A DNA stretch of 9,964 bases from an uncultured Eubacteriales bacterium (GCA_902493155.1 CABUOE010000074.1:1-9964), one strand, 5' to 3'; positions 1 through 6,337 are shown, counted from the first letter of the stretch. A program made the numbers and translations. The notes: a model not told the origin generated them from the sequence alone.

Positions 1-22
1 TGTGGTATAATAAACGCAACTG
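1..22 (+). repeat. Direct repeat, copy 1
   Basis: Positions 1-12 are identical to 176-187, and AACTG at 18-22 recurs at 193-197 with the same offset, giving 17 of 22 matching bases at a period of 175 bp. The repeat contains TGTGGTATAAT, a perfect extended -10 motif (TGnTATAAT). The window begins exactly here, so the repeat may extend further left. Confidence 0.7.
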
Positions 23-99
23 CAACGGTTTTCATAGAAAACCGTTGGCCGCATAACTGCGGTCAACTAAAATGCAAGCATTTTAGTGTTGCGTTTATT
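9..99. repeat. Cloverleaf-shaped palindromic unit
   Basis: An outer 12-bp perfect stem (9-20 with 88-99) encloses three hairpins with almost no unpaired bases between them. Their stems are 11 bp with an ATA loop, 5 bp with a TAAC loop, and 10 bp with an AA loop. The result is a compact four-way junction of 91 nt. It is not a tRNA: there is no T-loop or anticodon arm of canonical size, and the closing stem is 12 bp. The unit is followed by a T-rich stretch (95-104), so on the plus strand it could also act as a terminator. Confidence 0.75.
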
Positions 100-175
100 T
101 TATCATCACCCAGTTCTGCTAACGCAGAACTATGGCGGGTGAACCCGCCTACAAATTCCTAAAGGAATTTGCGGA

Positions 176-186
176 TGTGGTATAAT
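176..186 (+). promoter_or_regulatory. Extended -10 promoter, candidate for yibE/F
   Basis: TGTGG followed by TATAAT matches the sigma-A extended -10 consensus exactly (TG at 178-179, TATAAT at 181-186). No good -35 lies 17 bp upstream, because that position falls in the loop of a hairpin, but extended -10 promoters can work without one. Transcription from here would give the 336-1562 gene a leader of about 145 nt containing three hairpins. A poorer alternative is TTGCGA (285-290) with TAAAGT (309-314), spacer 18. Confidence 0.45.
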
Positions 187-197
187 ATCCCTAACTG
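176..197 (+). repeat. Direct repeat, copy 2
   Basis: This is the second copy of the 22-nt repeat, sharing the first 12 bases and the AACTG block with copy 1. It separates the second hairpin cluster (112-171) from the third (229-290), so hairpin clusters and this repeat alternate along the array. Confidence 0.7.
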
Positions 198-335
198 GCG
201 CACAATGTGTTCTGGATTATCGTCATAGCAAAATGGCTAAAGCCGTTTTGTGCCGTTTGAGGGCGGCTCGCAAGTTCAAAAGACTTGCGATAGTATATTT
301 TACTCATGTAAAGTGTTAAAAACAGGAGATCGGTC

Positions 336-1562
336 ATGAAAATAATGTCAAAAAAATTGCACCGAATCTTTTATGCAGCGGTCATCCTTTTGTCCGTTAT
401 CTTTATTGTCCTTGGATACTGGTTCTGCACCCGAAACGGGAATATCCTTGGGCAAGAGCAGACAGGGAGCGCGGAAATAACCTGCAAAGCCCGAGCAGAG
501 GAAATTATCAGCGACAACGAAATCTACAGCAAATACACAAATGAAGTGACCGAACGTCGTATCGTTTACTATGCCACCGTCCTCAATGGAGAGAAAAAAG
601 GCGAACGTATCGTGGCCACCCAGGTCATGGATCAAACACAGATGGAGCTGGGGCAGCCGGTGAAGCCTGGAAAGGTTCATTTTGTCTCCCTGGTCACCAA
701 CGAATACATGGAAAACCAATGGATGACTGGCAATCCAGTCCGCACCGCTTGGCTGGCCATATTGGTATTCGGGTTCTGCGGTCTGGTCATCCTTTTTGGA
801 AGGGGAAAAGGCGTCAATACCATTATTGCTCTTGTTTTGACCTGCCTGGCGATTTTCTTTGTTATGATTCCCGCCATCGCCAATGGTTTTAATATTTATG
901 CCTCGGCCCTCATCATCTGCGCTTTTACCATTCTCACGACCCACGCGCTGGTCAGCGGGTTTACCTTCAAAAGCCTGGCCGCGATATTGGGTTGTATGGG
1001 GGGTGTGGGAATAGCCGGCCTCATCACCATCATCAGTTCCCACATGATGCAGATGACCGGCATGACCGACGACGATTCGCTGCTGATCTACGTGATGAAC
1101 CCGGATAAGCCCATCGACTTGAGAGCAATCTTGTTCACCGGTATCATCATCGGCGCTTTAGGCGCCGTCATGGACGTTGGCATGTCCATTTCCTCATCGC
1201 TGGCGGAAATCATTGCCCAAGTCCCGGATATCACTTTCGGCGGCATTTTAAAATCCGGTTTTGCCATCGGCCGCGATATTATGGGCACTATGGCCAACAC
1301 GCTCGTACTGGCCTATATCGGAAGCGGCCTGCATATGACGCTGCTGCTTCTCACTTACCGGAGCAATCTGGAGGAAATCCTCAACATGGAAATGATTGCG
1401 TCGGAAGTGCTGCAGGCCATGGCGGGCAGCATCGCCATCCTCTTTACCATCCCCACAACGGCTATCGCCACCGCCTTTTTTCATAAAAAATTTGCGGAAG
1501 GAAATGCTCCGTCCGAAGCAGAAAAAACCGTTCAGCTTTTGTCCGAAGGAGAAACAAAATAA
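336..1562 (+). CDS. YibE/F family membrane protein
   Basis: The 408-residue protein belongs to the YibE/F family of multi-pass membrane proteins, whose molecular role is not established. A first membrane segment spans about residues 11-29. A soluble, probably extracytoplasmic region follows (about 30-135). Then come some six or seven hydrophobic segments between 137 and 382, ending in a charged cytoplasmic tail. The family signatures are clear: GAVMDVGMSISSSLAEI at 276-292 and GRDIMGTMANTLVLAYIGS at 312-330. The start at 336 is favoured by AGGAG at 324-328, seven bases upstream; a second Met at residue 4 is less well spaced. The length is normal for the family. The gene stands alone, downstream of the hairpin array and convergent with the M23 gene. 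The family call is secure, but I infer no substrate. Confidence 0.92.
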   Translation: MKIMSKKLHRIFYAAVILLSVIFIVLGYWFCTRNGNILGQEQTGSAEITCKARAEEIISDNEIYSKYTNEVTERRIVYYATVLNGEKKGERIVATQVMDQTQMELGQPVKPGKVHFVSLVTNEYMENQWMTGNPVRTAWLAILVFGFCGLVILFGRGKGVNTIIALVLTCLAIFFVMIPAIANGFNIYASALIICAFTILTTHALVSGFTFKSLAAILGCMGGVGIAGLITIISSHMMQMTGMTDDDSLLIYVMNPDKPIDLRAILFTGIIIGALGAVMDVGMSISSSLAEIIAQVPDITFGGILKSGFAIGRDIMGTMANTLVLAYIGSGLHMTLLLLTYRSNLEEILNMEMIASEVLQAMAGSIAILFTIPTTAIATAFFHKKFAEGNAPSEAEKTVQLLSEGETK

Positions 1563-1595
1563 AAAACCGCCAACGCAATCATAGATTGCGGGCGG
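1561..1595 (-). terminator. Hairpin with T-run, minus strand
   Basis: CCGCC (1567-1571) pairs with GGCGG (1591-1595), and CGCAATC (1574-1580) pairs with GATTGCG (1584-1590) around an ATA loop. The A-run at 1561-1566 becomes a T-run on the minus strand, so the structure would stop minus transcripts that read past the main terminator at 1648-1677 before they cross yibE/F as antisense. It has no T-run on the plus strand. The c-ATA-g cap matches that of the first hairpin in the array at 23-47. Confidence 0.5.
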
Positions 1596-1647
1596 GGGCC
1601 GGACGGACACCGCCCTTGAACCCTTGTTGTTTTACTGATCGAATACA

Positions 1648-1677
1648 AAAAGGCACGGGAATTTTCCCGTGCCTTTT
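1648..1677. terminator. Bidirectional terminator between yibE/F and M23 gene
   Basis: A 14-bp perfect stem (1648-1661 with 1664-1677) has a GC core (GGCACGGG) and is flanked by A-runs and T-runs, so it reads as an intrinsic terminator on both strands. It lies 85 nt after the plus-strand stop and 3 nt after the minus-strand stop, as expected for two convergent genes. Confidence 0.85.
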
Positions 1678-1680
1678 CCA

Positions 1681-2424
1681 TTAGTTTTGCGTAATAATAG
1701 TCATGGGGTCAATCCACTGATTGTCTTTTTTCATGGCCAAGTGGAGATGAAATTCATCGGCGTTTTCCACCAAAGAAGAGTTTCCTACTTCACCAATGAC
1801 GTCGCCCAATTTTACTTCCTGGCCTTTTTTGACCTTGACGGTGTCGGCAAGACCGCAGAAATAGGTTGTGCAGGCCGGATATTCGATTTCCACCATAATG
1901 CCCCATTTGCCGTCGTTGGTGACGTTGGTTACCGTGCCGTCAAAGCAGGATTTCACCGGGGTGCCTTCCGCCGCTTTGATGTCGACACCGTCATGGGTGC
2001 GCCATTCGCCCAAGGTTTTCGACTTTACCAGCTCTCCGTTGCTGTAGGGATTCATGATTTCACCGCTCAAGGGCATAATATAAGCGCCGTTTGTGTTAGT
2101 GGCGGGAGAAGTGCTCTCTTCCGAGCTGCTGCTCTGCTCCATAGTCGCAGCAGACTCGTTTGCGGAATTTCCGCTGCTCTCCTCAGGAGCGGAACTCTCT
2201 AAGGGGACCCCCGATTGGTTTTTCCCGACATCTTCCAGTTCGGGAACCGACCAATCGGTGCCGTTTTGGAGTTGAGTTTGGGGATTGGGTTCCTGGTTTA
2301 AGCTGCTGTTCAGTCTGGAAATGGTCAGATACGCCACGGTACCCACTGCTACTACGCTGATGGCAAGGGCAATATAAAACCCTTTTCCCAGCGACTTTTG
2401 TTTGCCAAAGGCCGACTTTCTCAT
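1681..2424 (-). CDS. SpoIIQ-like membrane-anchored M23 peptidase
   Basis: This 247-residue protein has a short basic N-terminus, one membrane segment (about 16-36), a low-complexity Ser/Glu-rich linker (about 70-112) and a C-terminal LytM/M23 domain (about 115-240). The M23 zinc site is intact: H144 and D148 (HDGVD) and the H226-L-H228 motif. M23 enzymes cut peptidoglycan cross-bridges or stems. The order TM, linker, LytM domain and the block around SKTLGEWRTHDGVDIKA resemble clostridial SpoIIQ, the forespore protein that joins SpoIIIAH across the intermembrane space during engulfment. The start at 2424 is set by GGGAGG at 2436-2441; a longer in-frame reading to 2583 lacks a ribosome site and would put 53 non-membrane residues before the anchor. 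I see no convincing sigma-F promoter. M23 membership is secure; SpoIIQ orthology is likely but unproven. Confidence 0.88.
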   Translation of the reverse strand: MRKSAFGKQKSLGKGFYIALAISVVAVGTVAYLTISRLNSSLNQEPNPQTQLQNGTDWSVPELEDVGKNQSGVPLESSAPEESSGNSANESAATMEQSSSSEESTSPATNTNGAYIMPLSGEIMNPYSNGELVKSKTLGEWRTHDGVDIKAAEGTPVKSCFDGTVTNVTNDGKWGIMVEIEYPACTTYFCGLADTVKVKKGQEVKLGDVIGEVGNSSLVENADEFHLHLAMKKDNQWIDPMTIITQN

Positions 2425-2435
2425 AGTTATTGTAA

Positions 2436-2441
2436 CCTCCC
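2436..2441 (-). promoter_or_regulatory. RBS that sets the M23 start
   Basis: GGGAGG on the minus strand, 11 nt before the ATG at 2424. It supports the 247-residue form over the 300-residue reading frame. A small dyad, CCGAT-TTGC-ATCGG (2456-2469), lies just upstream and could be an operator or a leader hairpin. Confidence 0.7.
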
Positions 2442-2678
2442 AAATTAAAATCCCTCCGATTTGCATCGGCAGTATTTGTTCTGTTGTAAAAGAGACAAAT
2501 CGCTTTCTTTCGAGACTAGTTTTCACGGAAATCAATTTTTTATTCTTCAGACAGCTATGAAAATCTGTTTTGTAGAAAATCATTTTAGATTAGCTTCGCT
2601 TTTAGGCAAAAATACAGAGCCTTCCTTGATGGATTGTGAAAAGTTTTTCAAACTATATCCGATTTTCCAAAAAATCAA
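2442..2678. other. AT-rich divergent intergenic region
   Basis: This stretch lies between the minus-strand M23 gene and the serC promoter. Apart from the 14-bp dyad at 2456-2469, it holds no reading frame with a ribosome site, no strong hairpin and no recognisable riboswitch. The M23 promoter must lie here. I looked for a sigma-F type site and found only a partial match (AAATA, 15 nt, then GGAGGGATT on the minus strand), too poor to annotate. Confidence 0.5.
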
Positions 2679-2707
2679 TTGACTATTACTGGCAAAAGAA
2701 ATATAAT
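2679..2707 (+). promoter_or_regulatory. Sigma-A promoter of the serCA operon
   Basis: TTGACT (2679-2684), a 17-bp spacer and a perfect TATAAT (2702-2707) give a strong housekeeping promoter, 45 nt before the serC ATG. Transcription should begin near 2713-2715. The promoter is straddled by an inverted repeat, ACTATTAC (2682-2689) and GTAATAGT (2713-2720). A second dyad, GGTAA-TAG-TTACC (2712-2724), covers the expected start site. Both are plausible operators. Confidence 0.85.
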
Positions 2708-2711
2708 AGAA

Positions 2712-2724
2712 GGTAATAGTTACC
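2712..2724. promoter_or_regulatory. Dyad over the serC transcription start, possible operator
   Basis: GGTAA and TTACC flank a 3-nt centre. The left half also forms the downstream arm of an 8-bp inverted repeat whose other arm overlaps the -35 box, with arm centres about 31 bp apart, near three helical turns. A repressor bound to both arms could loop or block the promoter. This is inferred from symmetry and position only. Confidence 0.35.
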
Positions 2725-2738
2725 CTTAAAAAATATTT

Positions 2739-2743
2739 GGAGG
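2739..2743 (+). promoter_or_regulatory. RBS that sets the serC start
   Basis: GGAGG lies 8 nt before the ATG at 2752. An in-frame TTG at 2737 overlaps this site and cannot be the start, so the protein begins MSRVMNF. Confidence 0.85.
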
Positions 2744-2751
2744 TATCGCAA

Positions 2752-3837
2752 ATGAGCAGAGTAATGAACTTTAGCGCAGGGCCGTCCATGCTGCCGGAGG
2801 CAGTGCTGAAAAAAGCGGCGGACGAGATGCTGGATTATAACGGAAGCGGCCAGTCGGTCATGGAAATGTCACACCGTTCCAAGACCTACCAGGCGATCAT
2901 CGACGAATGCAACGCCCTTCTCCGCGAAGTGATGAACATTCCCGACGATTACGAGGTATTGTTCCTCCAGGGCGGCGCGTCCACCCAGTTCGCTATGCTT
3001 CCCCTGAACTTGGCCACCAAATCCGGCAGTGCCGACTTTGTGCTCACCGGACAGTGGGCGAAAAAAGCGTTTTCTGAGTGCAAAAAGCTGGCTAACGCCC
3101 ATGAAGTAGCTTCTTCCGCAGATAAGACCTTTACATATATCCCGGAACTGGATCCTGCTACTTTTGACAAAAACGCGGACTATTTCCACATCTGCATGAA
3201 CAACACCATCTACGGCACCAAATACGTAGAGCTCCCCGACACCGGCGATGTTCCGCTGGTCGCAGATGTGAGCTCCTGCATTCTGTCTGAACCCATCGAC
3301 GTGACGAAGTTCGGCGTTCTGTATGCCGGCGCTCAGAAAAACATGGGGCCTGCGGGTCTCACCGTCGTTATCATCCGCAAAGATTTGATCGGCGAGCCCA
3401 AAGAGGGCACTCCCACGATGCTGACCTACAAAACCCATGCGGAAAACGGTTCGATGTACAACACTCCTCCCACCTACGCCATCTACATCTGTAAGTTGGT
3501 TTTGGAATGGATTAAAAACGATATCGGCGGCCTGGAAAAAATGAAGGAGATTAACGTGCGCAAGGCAAATCTTCTGTACGACTTCCTGGACAGCTCCAAG
3601 ATGTTTAAAGGCACCGTTGAGAAAAAATATCGTTCTCTCATGAACATTCCCTTCGTCACCGGCAACGAAGAACTGGACGCTAAATTCGTCAAAGAAGCGG
3701 CGGCTGCTGGCTTTGTCAATCTGAAGGGCCACCGCACCGTCGGCGGTATGAGAGCTTCCATCTACAACGCCATGCCCGAGGAAGGCGTTAAAGCTCTTGT
3801 CGAGTTCATGAAGGATTTTGAGGCGAAAAACGCTTAA
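2752..3837 (+). CDS. serC: Phosphoserine aminotransferase
   Basis: The 361-residue protein is SerC, a PLP-dependent class V aminotransferase. It converts 3-phosphohydroxypyruvate and glutamate to phosphoserine and 2-oxoglutarate in the cytosol, the second step of serine synthesis; it can also serve pyridoxine synthesis in some bacteria. Visible signatures are the N-terminal NFSAGPSMLP (6-15), LQGGASTQF (72-80, phosphate/cofactor site) and AGAQKNMGPAG, in which K196 is the expected PLP lysine. The length matches the family (about 360). It is the first gene of an operon: its own sigma-A promoter lies just upstream, and serA follows after 35 nt with no terminator between. No serB phosphatase is seen in the window. 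I see nothing odd in the gene. Confidence 0.97.
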   Translation: MSRVMNFSAGPSMLPEAVLKKAADEMLDYNGSGQSVMEMSHRSKTYQAIIDECNALLREVMNIPDDYEVLFLQGGASTQFAMLPLNLATKSGSADFVLTGQWAKKAFSECKKLANAHEVASSADKTFTYIPELDPATFDKNADYFHICMNNTIYGTKYVELPDTGDVPLVADVSSCILSEPIDVTKFGVLYAGAQKNMGPAGLTVVIIRKDLIGEPKEGTPTMLTYKTHAENGSMYNTPPTYAIYICKLVLEWIKNDIGGLEKMKEINVRKANLLYDFLDSSKMFKGTVEKKYRSLMNIPFVTGNEELDAKFVKEAAAAGFVNLKGHRTVGGMRASIYNAMPEEGVKALVEFMKDFEAKNA

Positions 3838-3872
3838 TTTTTCACACAATAAAACAGAAAGAGGTCTTCTTT

Positions 3873-5036
3873 ATGTTTCATATTAAAACCTTGAATAAAA
3901 TTTCCCCTCTCGGCATGGAAAAATTTGACCGCAGCACCTACGCCTGGGGCGACGACATCGAAAATCCCGATGCCATCATGGTTCGCTCCGCTTCAATGCA
4001 CGACATGGAAATGCCTCAGTCCCTTTTGGCCATCGCCAGAGCAGGCGCAGGCGTCAATAACATTCCGCTGGACAAATGCGCGGAAGACGGCATCGTGGTT
4101 TTCAACACCCCCGGCGCCAATGCCAACGCGGTAAAAGAAATCGTTTTGCTGGGACTGCTGCTCTCCTCGAGAAAAATTGCCCCCGCTATGGACTGGGTGC
4201 AGACTCTCAAAGGTCAGGGCGCCGAAGTGGGCAAACTGGTGGAAAAAGGCAAGGGGAATTTCGTCGGTCCTGAACTCAAGGGCAAAAAATTGGGCGTCAT
4301 CGGGTTGGGCGCTATCGGTGTGCTGGTGGCCAATGCGGCCATCTCCCTGGGGATGACCGTTTACGGCTATGACCCCTATCTGAGCGTCGATGCTGCCTGG
4401 GGCATGCACACCAGCGTCATCCACGCCACTTCTCTTCGCGATATTTACGAAAACTGCGATTATATCACCCTTCACGTTCCCTGCAACACCGAGACCAAAG
4501 GCATGATCAACGCTTCTTCCATCAGCATGATGAAGACCGGCGTCCGGATTCTTAATTTTGCCCGCGGCGAACTGGTGGTCGAGGAAGATATTCTGAACGC
4601 TCTGGACGAAAAGAAAGTGACCGTTTACGTCACCGATTTCCCCACTGACGCAGAGTTAGGCCACAGCGGCGTTGTTGCACTGCCTCACCTTGGTGCTTCC
4701 ACTCCTGAGTCGGAGGACAACTGCGCCAAGATGGCGGCTGAGGAGCTGATTACCTATCTGGAAAGCGGCAACATTGTCAACTCGGTCAACTACCCCAACG
4801 TTTCATTGCCAAAGAGCGGCGAAATGCGTTTCTGTGTCCTGCATAAAAACGTTAGCGGTACTTTGTCCAAAATTTCCACCGTATTCTCTGATGCAGGCAT
4901 TAACATTGAGAACATGATCAACGGTTCTAAGAAAGACTATGCTTACACCATCGTGGATTTGGCTCAGAAAGTGGACGCCGGCTTTGCTGAGAAGCTGACG
5001 GCAGATCCCGATGTCATTAAAGTCCGCATTATTTAA
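3873..5036 (+). CDS. serA: D-3-phosphoglycerate dehydrogenase, short ACT type
   Basis: This 387-residue enzyme oxidises 3-phosphoglycerate to 3-phosphohydroxypyruvate with NAD, the committed step of serine synthesis and the source of the SerC substrate. Visible are the NAD-binding GLGAIG at 144-149, the substrate/cofactor Arg R231 in NFARGEL, the catalytic His H272 in PHLGAST, and a C-terminal ACT domain (about 317-387), the usual serine-sensing module. The extra domain found between the core and ACT in long SerA forms is absent. Where E. coli SerA has DVFPTEP with the catalytic Glu, this protein reads TDFPTDAEL, so D259 occupies the Glu column, with E261 two residues later. AAAGAGG at 3858-3864 supports the start. 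It is co-transcribed with serC; DUF1015, often a partner of such operons, is not next to it. Confidence 0.95.
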   Translation: MFHIKTLNKISPLGMEKFDRSTYAWGDDIENPDAIMVRSASMHDMEMPQSLLAIARAGAGVNNIPLDKCAEDGIVVFNTPGANANAVKEIVLLGLLLSSRKIAPAMDWVQTLKGQGAEVGKLVEKGKGNFVGPELKGKKLGVIGLGAIGVLVANAAISLGMTVYGYDPYLSVDAAWGMHTSVIHATSLRDIYENCDYITLHVPCNTETKGMINASSISMMKTGVRILNFARGELVVEEDILNALDEKKVTVYVTDFPTDAELGHSGVVALPHLGASTPESEDNCAKMAAEELITYLESGNIVNSVNYPNVSLPKSGEMRFCVLHKNVSGTLSKISTVFSDAGINIENMINGSKKDYAYTIVDLAQKVDAGFAEKLTADPDVIKVRII

Positions 5037-5050
5037 TTCATCGCTATATG

Positions 5051-5084
5051 AAAAAGGCTGAAGGAAAATCCTTCAGCCTTTTTT
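5051..5084. terminator. Terminator of the serCA operon
   Basis: A 15-bp perfect stem (5051-5065 with 5069-5083, core GGCTGAAGG) with an AAA loop ends in six Ts on the plus strand. The five As at its left make it work for minus transcripts too, so it probably serves both serA, 15 nt before it, and the convergent protease gene that ends at 5110. Confidence 0.9.
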
Positions 5085-5109
5085 GTTACGGAATTTTGAG
5101 AAAACAAAG

Positions 5110-6087
5110 CTAAAATGCTATTATTTTTGTGATAACCTGGTACAGATAGACCAAAACGCACAAAATCCAGATAGGGGAGGTAAAAGCCGCTCCAAATGTC
5201 TTTCCCGTCGTTAGTTGTCCTTCCAAAGCGGGCCTCTGTAGTTTCCAGAGGCTTTTGTGATGCATGGAAAGCGCAACAACCAGAGATACAATCGCCAGGG
5301 CGTACAAAACAGCATTGATCGCCAATATCGCCGTCGATGAGAGGACGGGGGAGAAAGTGCTCAGCGAAACGGCAACAACATTATTAAGCACATGTATCAC
5401 GATCACGGGGAAAATAGATTCACAGCGAACCGCTAGATATCCGAAAAGACAGCCCATGACAAGCGCAGGGAGCAACTGGGTCAAATCGAAGTGGTAAAAT
5501 GCAAATAAAAGCGATGAGAACAGGATGGCAAATCCGTTTCCGAATCGCTGGAGAAACCGCAAAATATATCCTCGGAAAATCAGTTCTTCCAAAGTAGGTG
5601 CAATCACACAGGCGTAGAGGAGGAGCACAGCTGAGAAAAATGGGGATTCCGGAGAATATGAAAAATCAGGCGGATTTACTGTGATCCCGCCATGATTCAG
5701 CCATTGGGTCAATAAGTTCGATAAAAGTGAAGTGACAAGATTTAGCCCCATGCACAGTCCAAAGCCCAACAGCACTGCTTTGAAATGGATCTGCGGCCGG
5801 ACTAATATTGTCTTTACCCTATAACCCGTAAATTTCCGCGCTGCAAAAACCGAAGCAACCGCTCCAAGAACAGTTGGCAGTATGCTGGCAAGAATCTGAT
5901 AAAGCTGTACGTTAATACCTCTCCCCGTCAGATAAAACAGAAGGAGATCGAGCCCCCAAATTCCATACGATAATGCCGTAGCAGTAAACAAAGCAATAAT
6001 CAATAGCGCTGAACACCGCCCGCTGGCCTTTCGAACAGCAAATGTTGAGTTTTCAGCAGAAAGTAAGTTTTGGGGAAATAAGCTCAT
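5110..6087 (-). CDS. CPBP family intramembrane metalloprotease
   Basis: The 325-residue, highly hydrophobic protein has about eight membrane segments and the three conserved motifs of the CPBP (CAAX protease and bacteriocin-processing, ABI) family. These are E167-E168-L-I-F-R172 (EExxxR), F195-A-F-Y-H199 (FxxxH) and H232-V-L-N-N236 (HxxxN). These residues form the membrane-buried metal site. Family members cleave peptides within the membrane; roles include processing of small peptides, bacteriocin self-immunity and control of signalling proteins, and none can be chosen here. The last 45 residues form a hydrophilic stretch plus one more membrane segment (about 304-323), an extension beyond the core domain. 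The start is supported by AAGGAG at 6095-6100. No bacteriocin-like peptide gene is adjacent. It converges on serA and appears to be monocistronic. Confidence 0.93.
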   Translation of the reverse strand: MSLFPQNLLSAENSTFAVRKASGRCSALLIIALFTATALSYGIWGLDLLLFYLTGRGINVQLYQILASILPTVLGAVASVFAARKFTGYRVKTILVRPQIHFKAVLLGFGLCMGLNLVTSLLSNLLTQWLNHGGITVNPPDFSYSPESPFFSAVLLLYACVIAPTLEELIFRGYILRFLQRFGNGFAILFSSLLFAFYHFDLTQLLPALVMGCLFGYLAVRCESIFPVIVIHVLNNVVAVSLSTFSPVLSSTAILAINAVLYALAIVSLVVALSMHHKSLWKLQRPALEGQLTTGKTFGAAFTSPIWILCVLVYLYQVITKIIAF

Positions 6088-6337
6088 GGACAGGCTCCTT
6101 TGAGGTGATTATTTCTGCACGGTCAGCAGTTTAAAACAGATAAGGCCGGCCCAGACAGCACATCTGCAAATCATCTACCTTGTCTTTACATCTTCGCTGT
6201 CTCCGACTTCCTCGGCCGCAGCCTTGCTCTCATCTTCCAACGGGCCTTATTTGGGGGTTATTACTGATTTTACTGCAAACGGGAAAAAAAGTCCACCATT
6301 ATTTAGAAAACAGCGCCTTACATCCAAGTCGGTTTCG
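6088..6337 (-). other. Intergenic region with possible decayed reading frame
   Basis: There is no intact gene. On the minus strand, one frame runs from inside the end of the DUF3783 gene to a TAG at 6175-6177, broken by a single in-frame TAA at 6247-6249. The stretch after the stop reads GPLEDESKAAAEEVGDSEDV, an acidic, Ala/Glu-rich composition that looks protein-like. It has no start codon with a ribosome site and no family I recognise. It may be a fragment of a degraded gene or chance. The region also contains an 8-bp GGCCGGCC palindrome (6144-6151) and must carry the protease promoter, which I could not pick out. Confidence 0.25.

Larger units (their letters stand above)
1..300. repeat. 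Hairpin array upstream of yibE/F
   Basis: No gene is visible here. About nine hairpins sit almost back to back, with stems at 23-33/37-47, 49-53/58-62, 66-75/78-87, 112-119/124-131, 134-140/143-149, 152-159/164-171, 229-237/242-250 (one T.G wobble), 252-255/264-267 and 268-275/283-290. Four loops have the form TAAC or TAAA. The hairpins are symmetric, so either strand could fold, and most lack the trailing T-run of a terminator. The left end is cut by the window edge. A dispersed palindromic repeat, a structured RNA or a leader of the downstream gene are all possible. The structures are read directly from the sequence. Their function is unknown. Confidence 0.85.

Noticed and set aside
1..300. 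CRISPR array, integron attC array or tRNA cluster as explanations for the hairpins
   Set aside because: There is no repeated unit of constant sequence and spacing as in CRISPR, no attC core sites or cassette genes, and the arm sizes do not fit tRNAs.
348..1043. Long minus-strand frame opposite yibE/F
   Set aside because: It is fully antisense to a gene with clear family motifs, has no ribosome site, and its composition is that of a shadow frame.
2869..3849. 326-codon minus-strand frame opposite serC
   Set aside because: It is antisense to a certain serC with intact active-site motifs; its Phe/His/Gly-rich composition is typical of a mirror of GC-biased codons.
5232..5256. Terminator-like hairpin GCCTCTG/CAGAGGC with TTTT on the plus strand
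   Set aside because: It lies inside the protease coding sequence on the opposite strand, and a much stronger terminator already ends serA upstream. The sequence is explained by the codons.
5110..6087. Bacteriocin immunity or anti-phage abortive-infection locus around the CPBP protease
   Set aside because: No precursor peptide, exporter or toxin gene lies nearby, and CPBP proteins are common singletons in Firmicutes.
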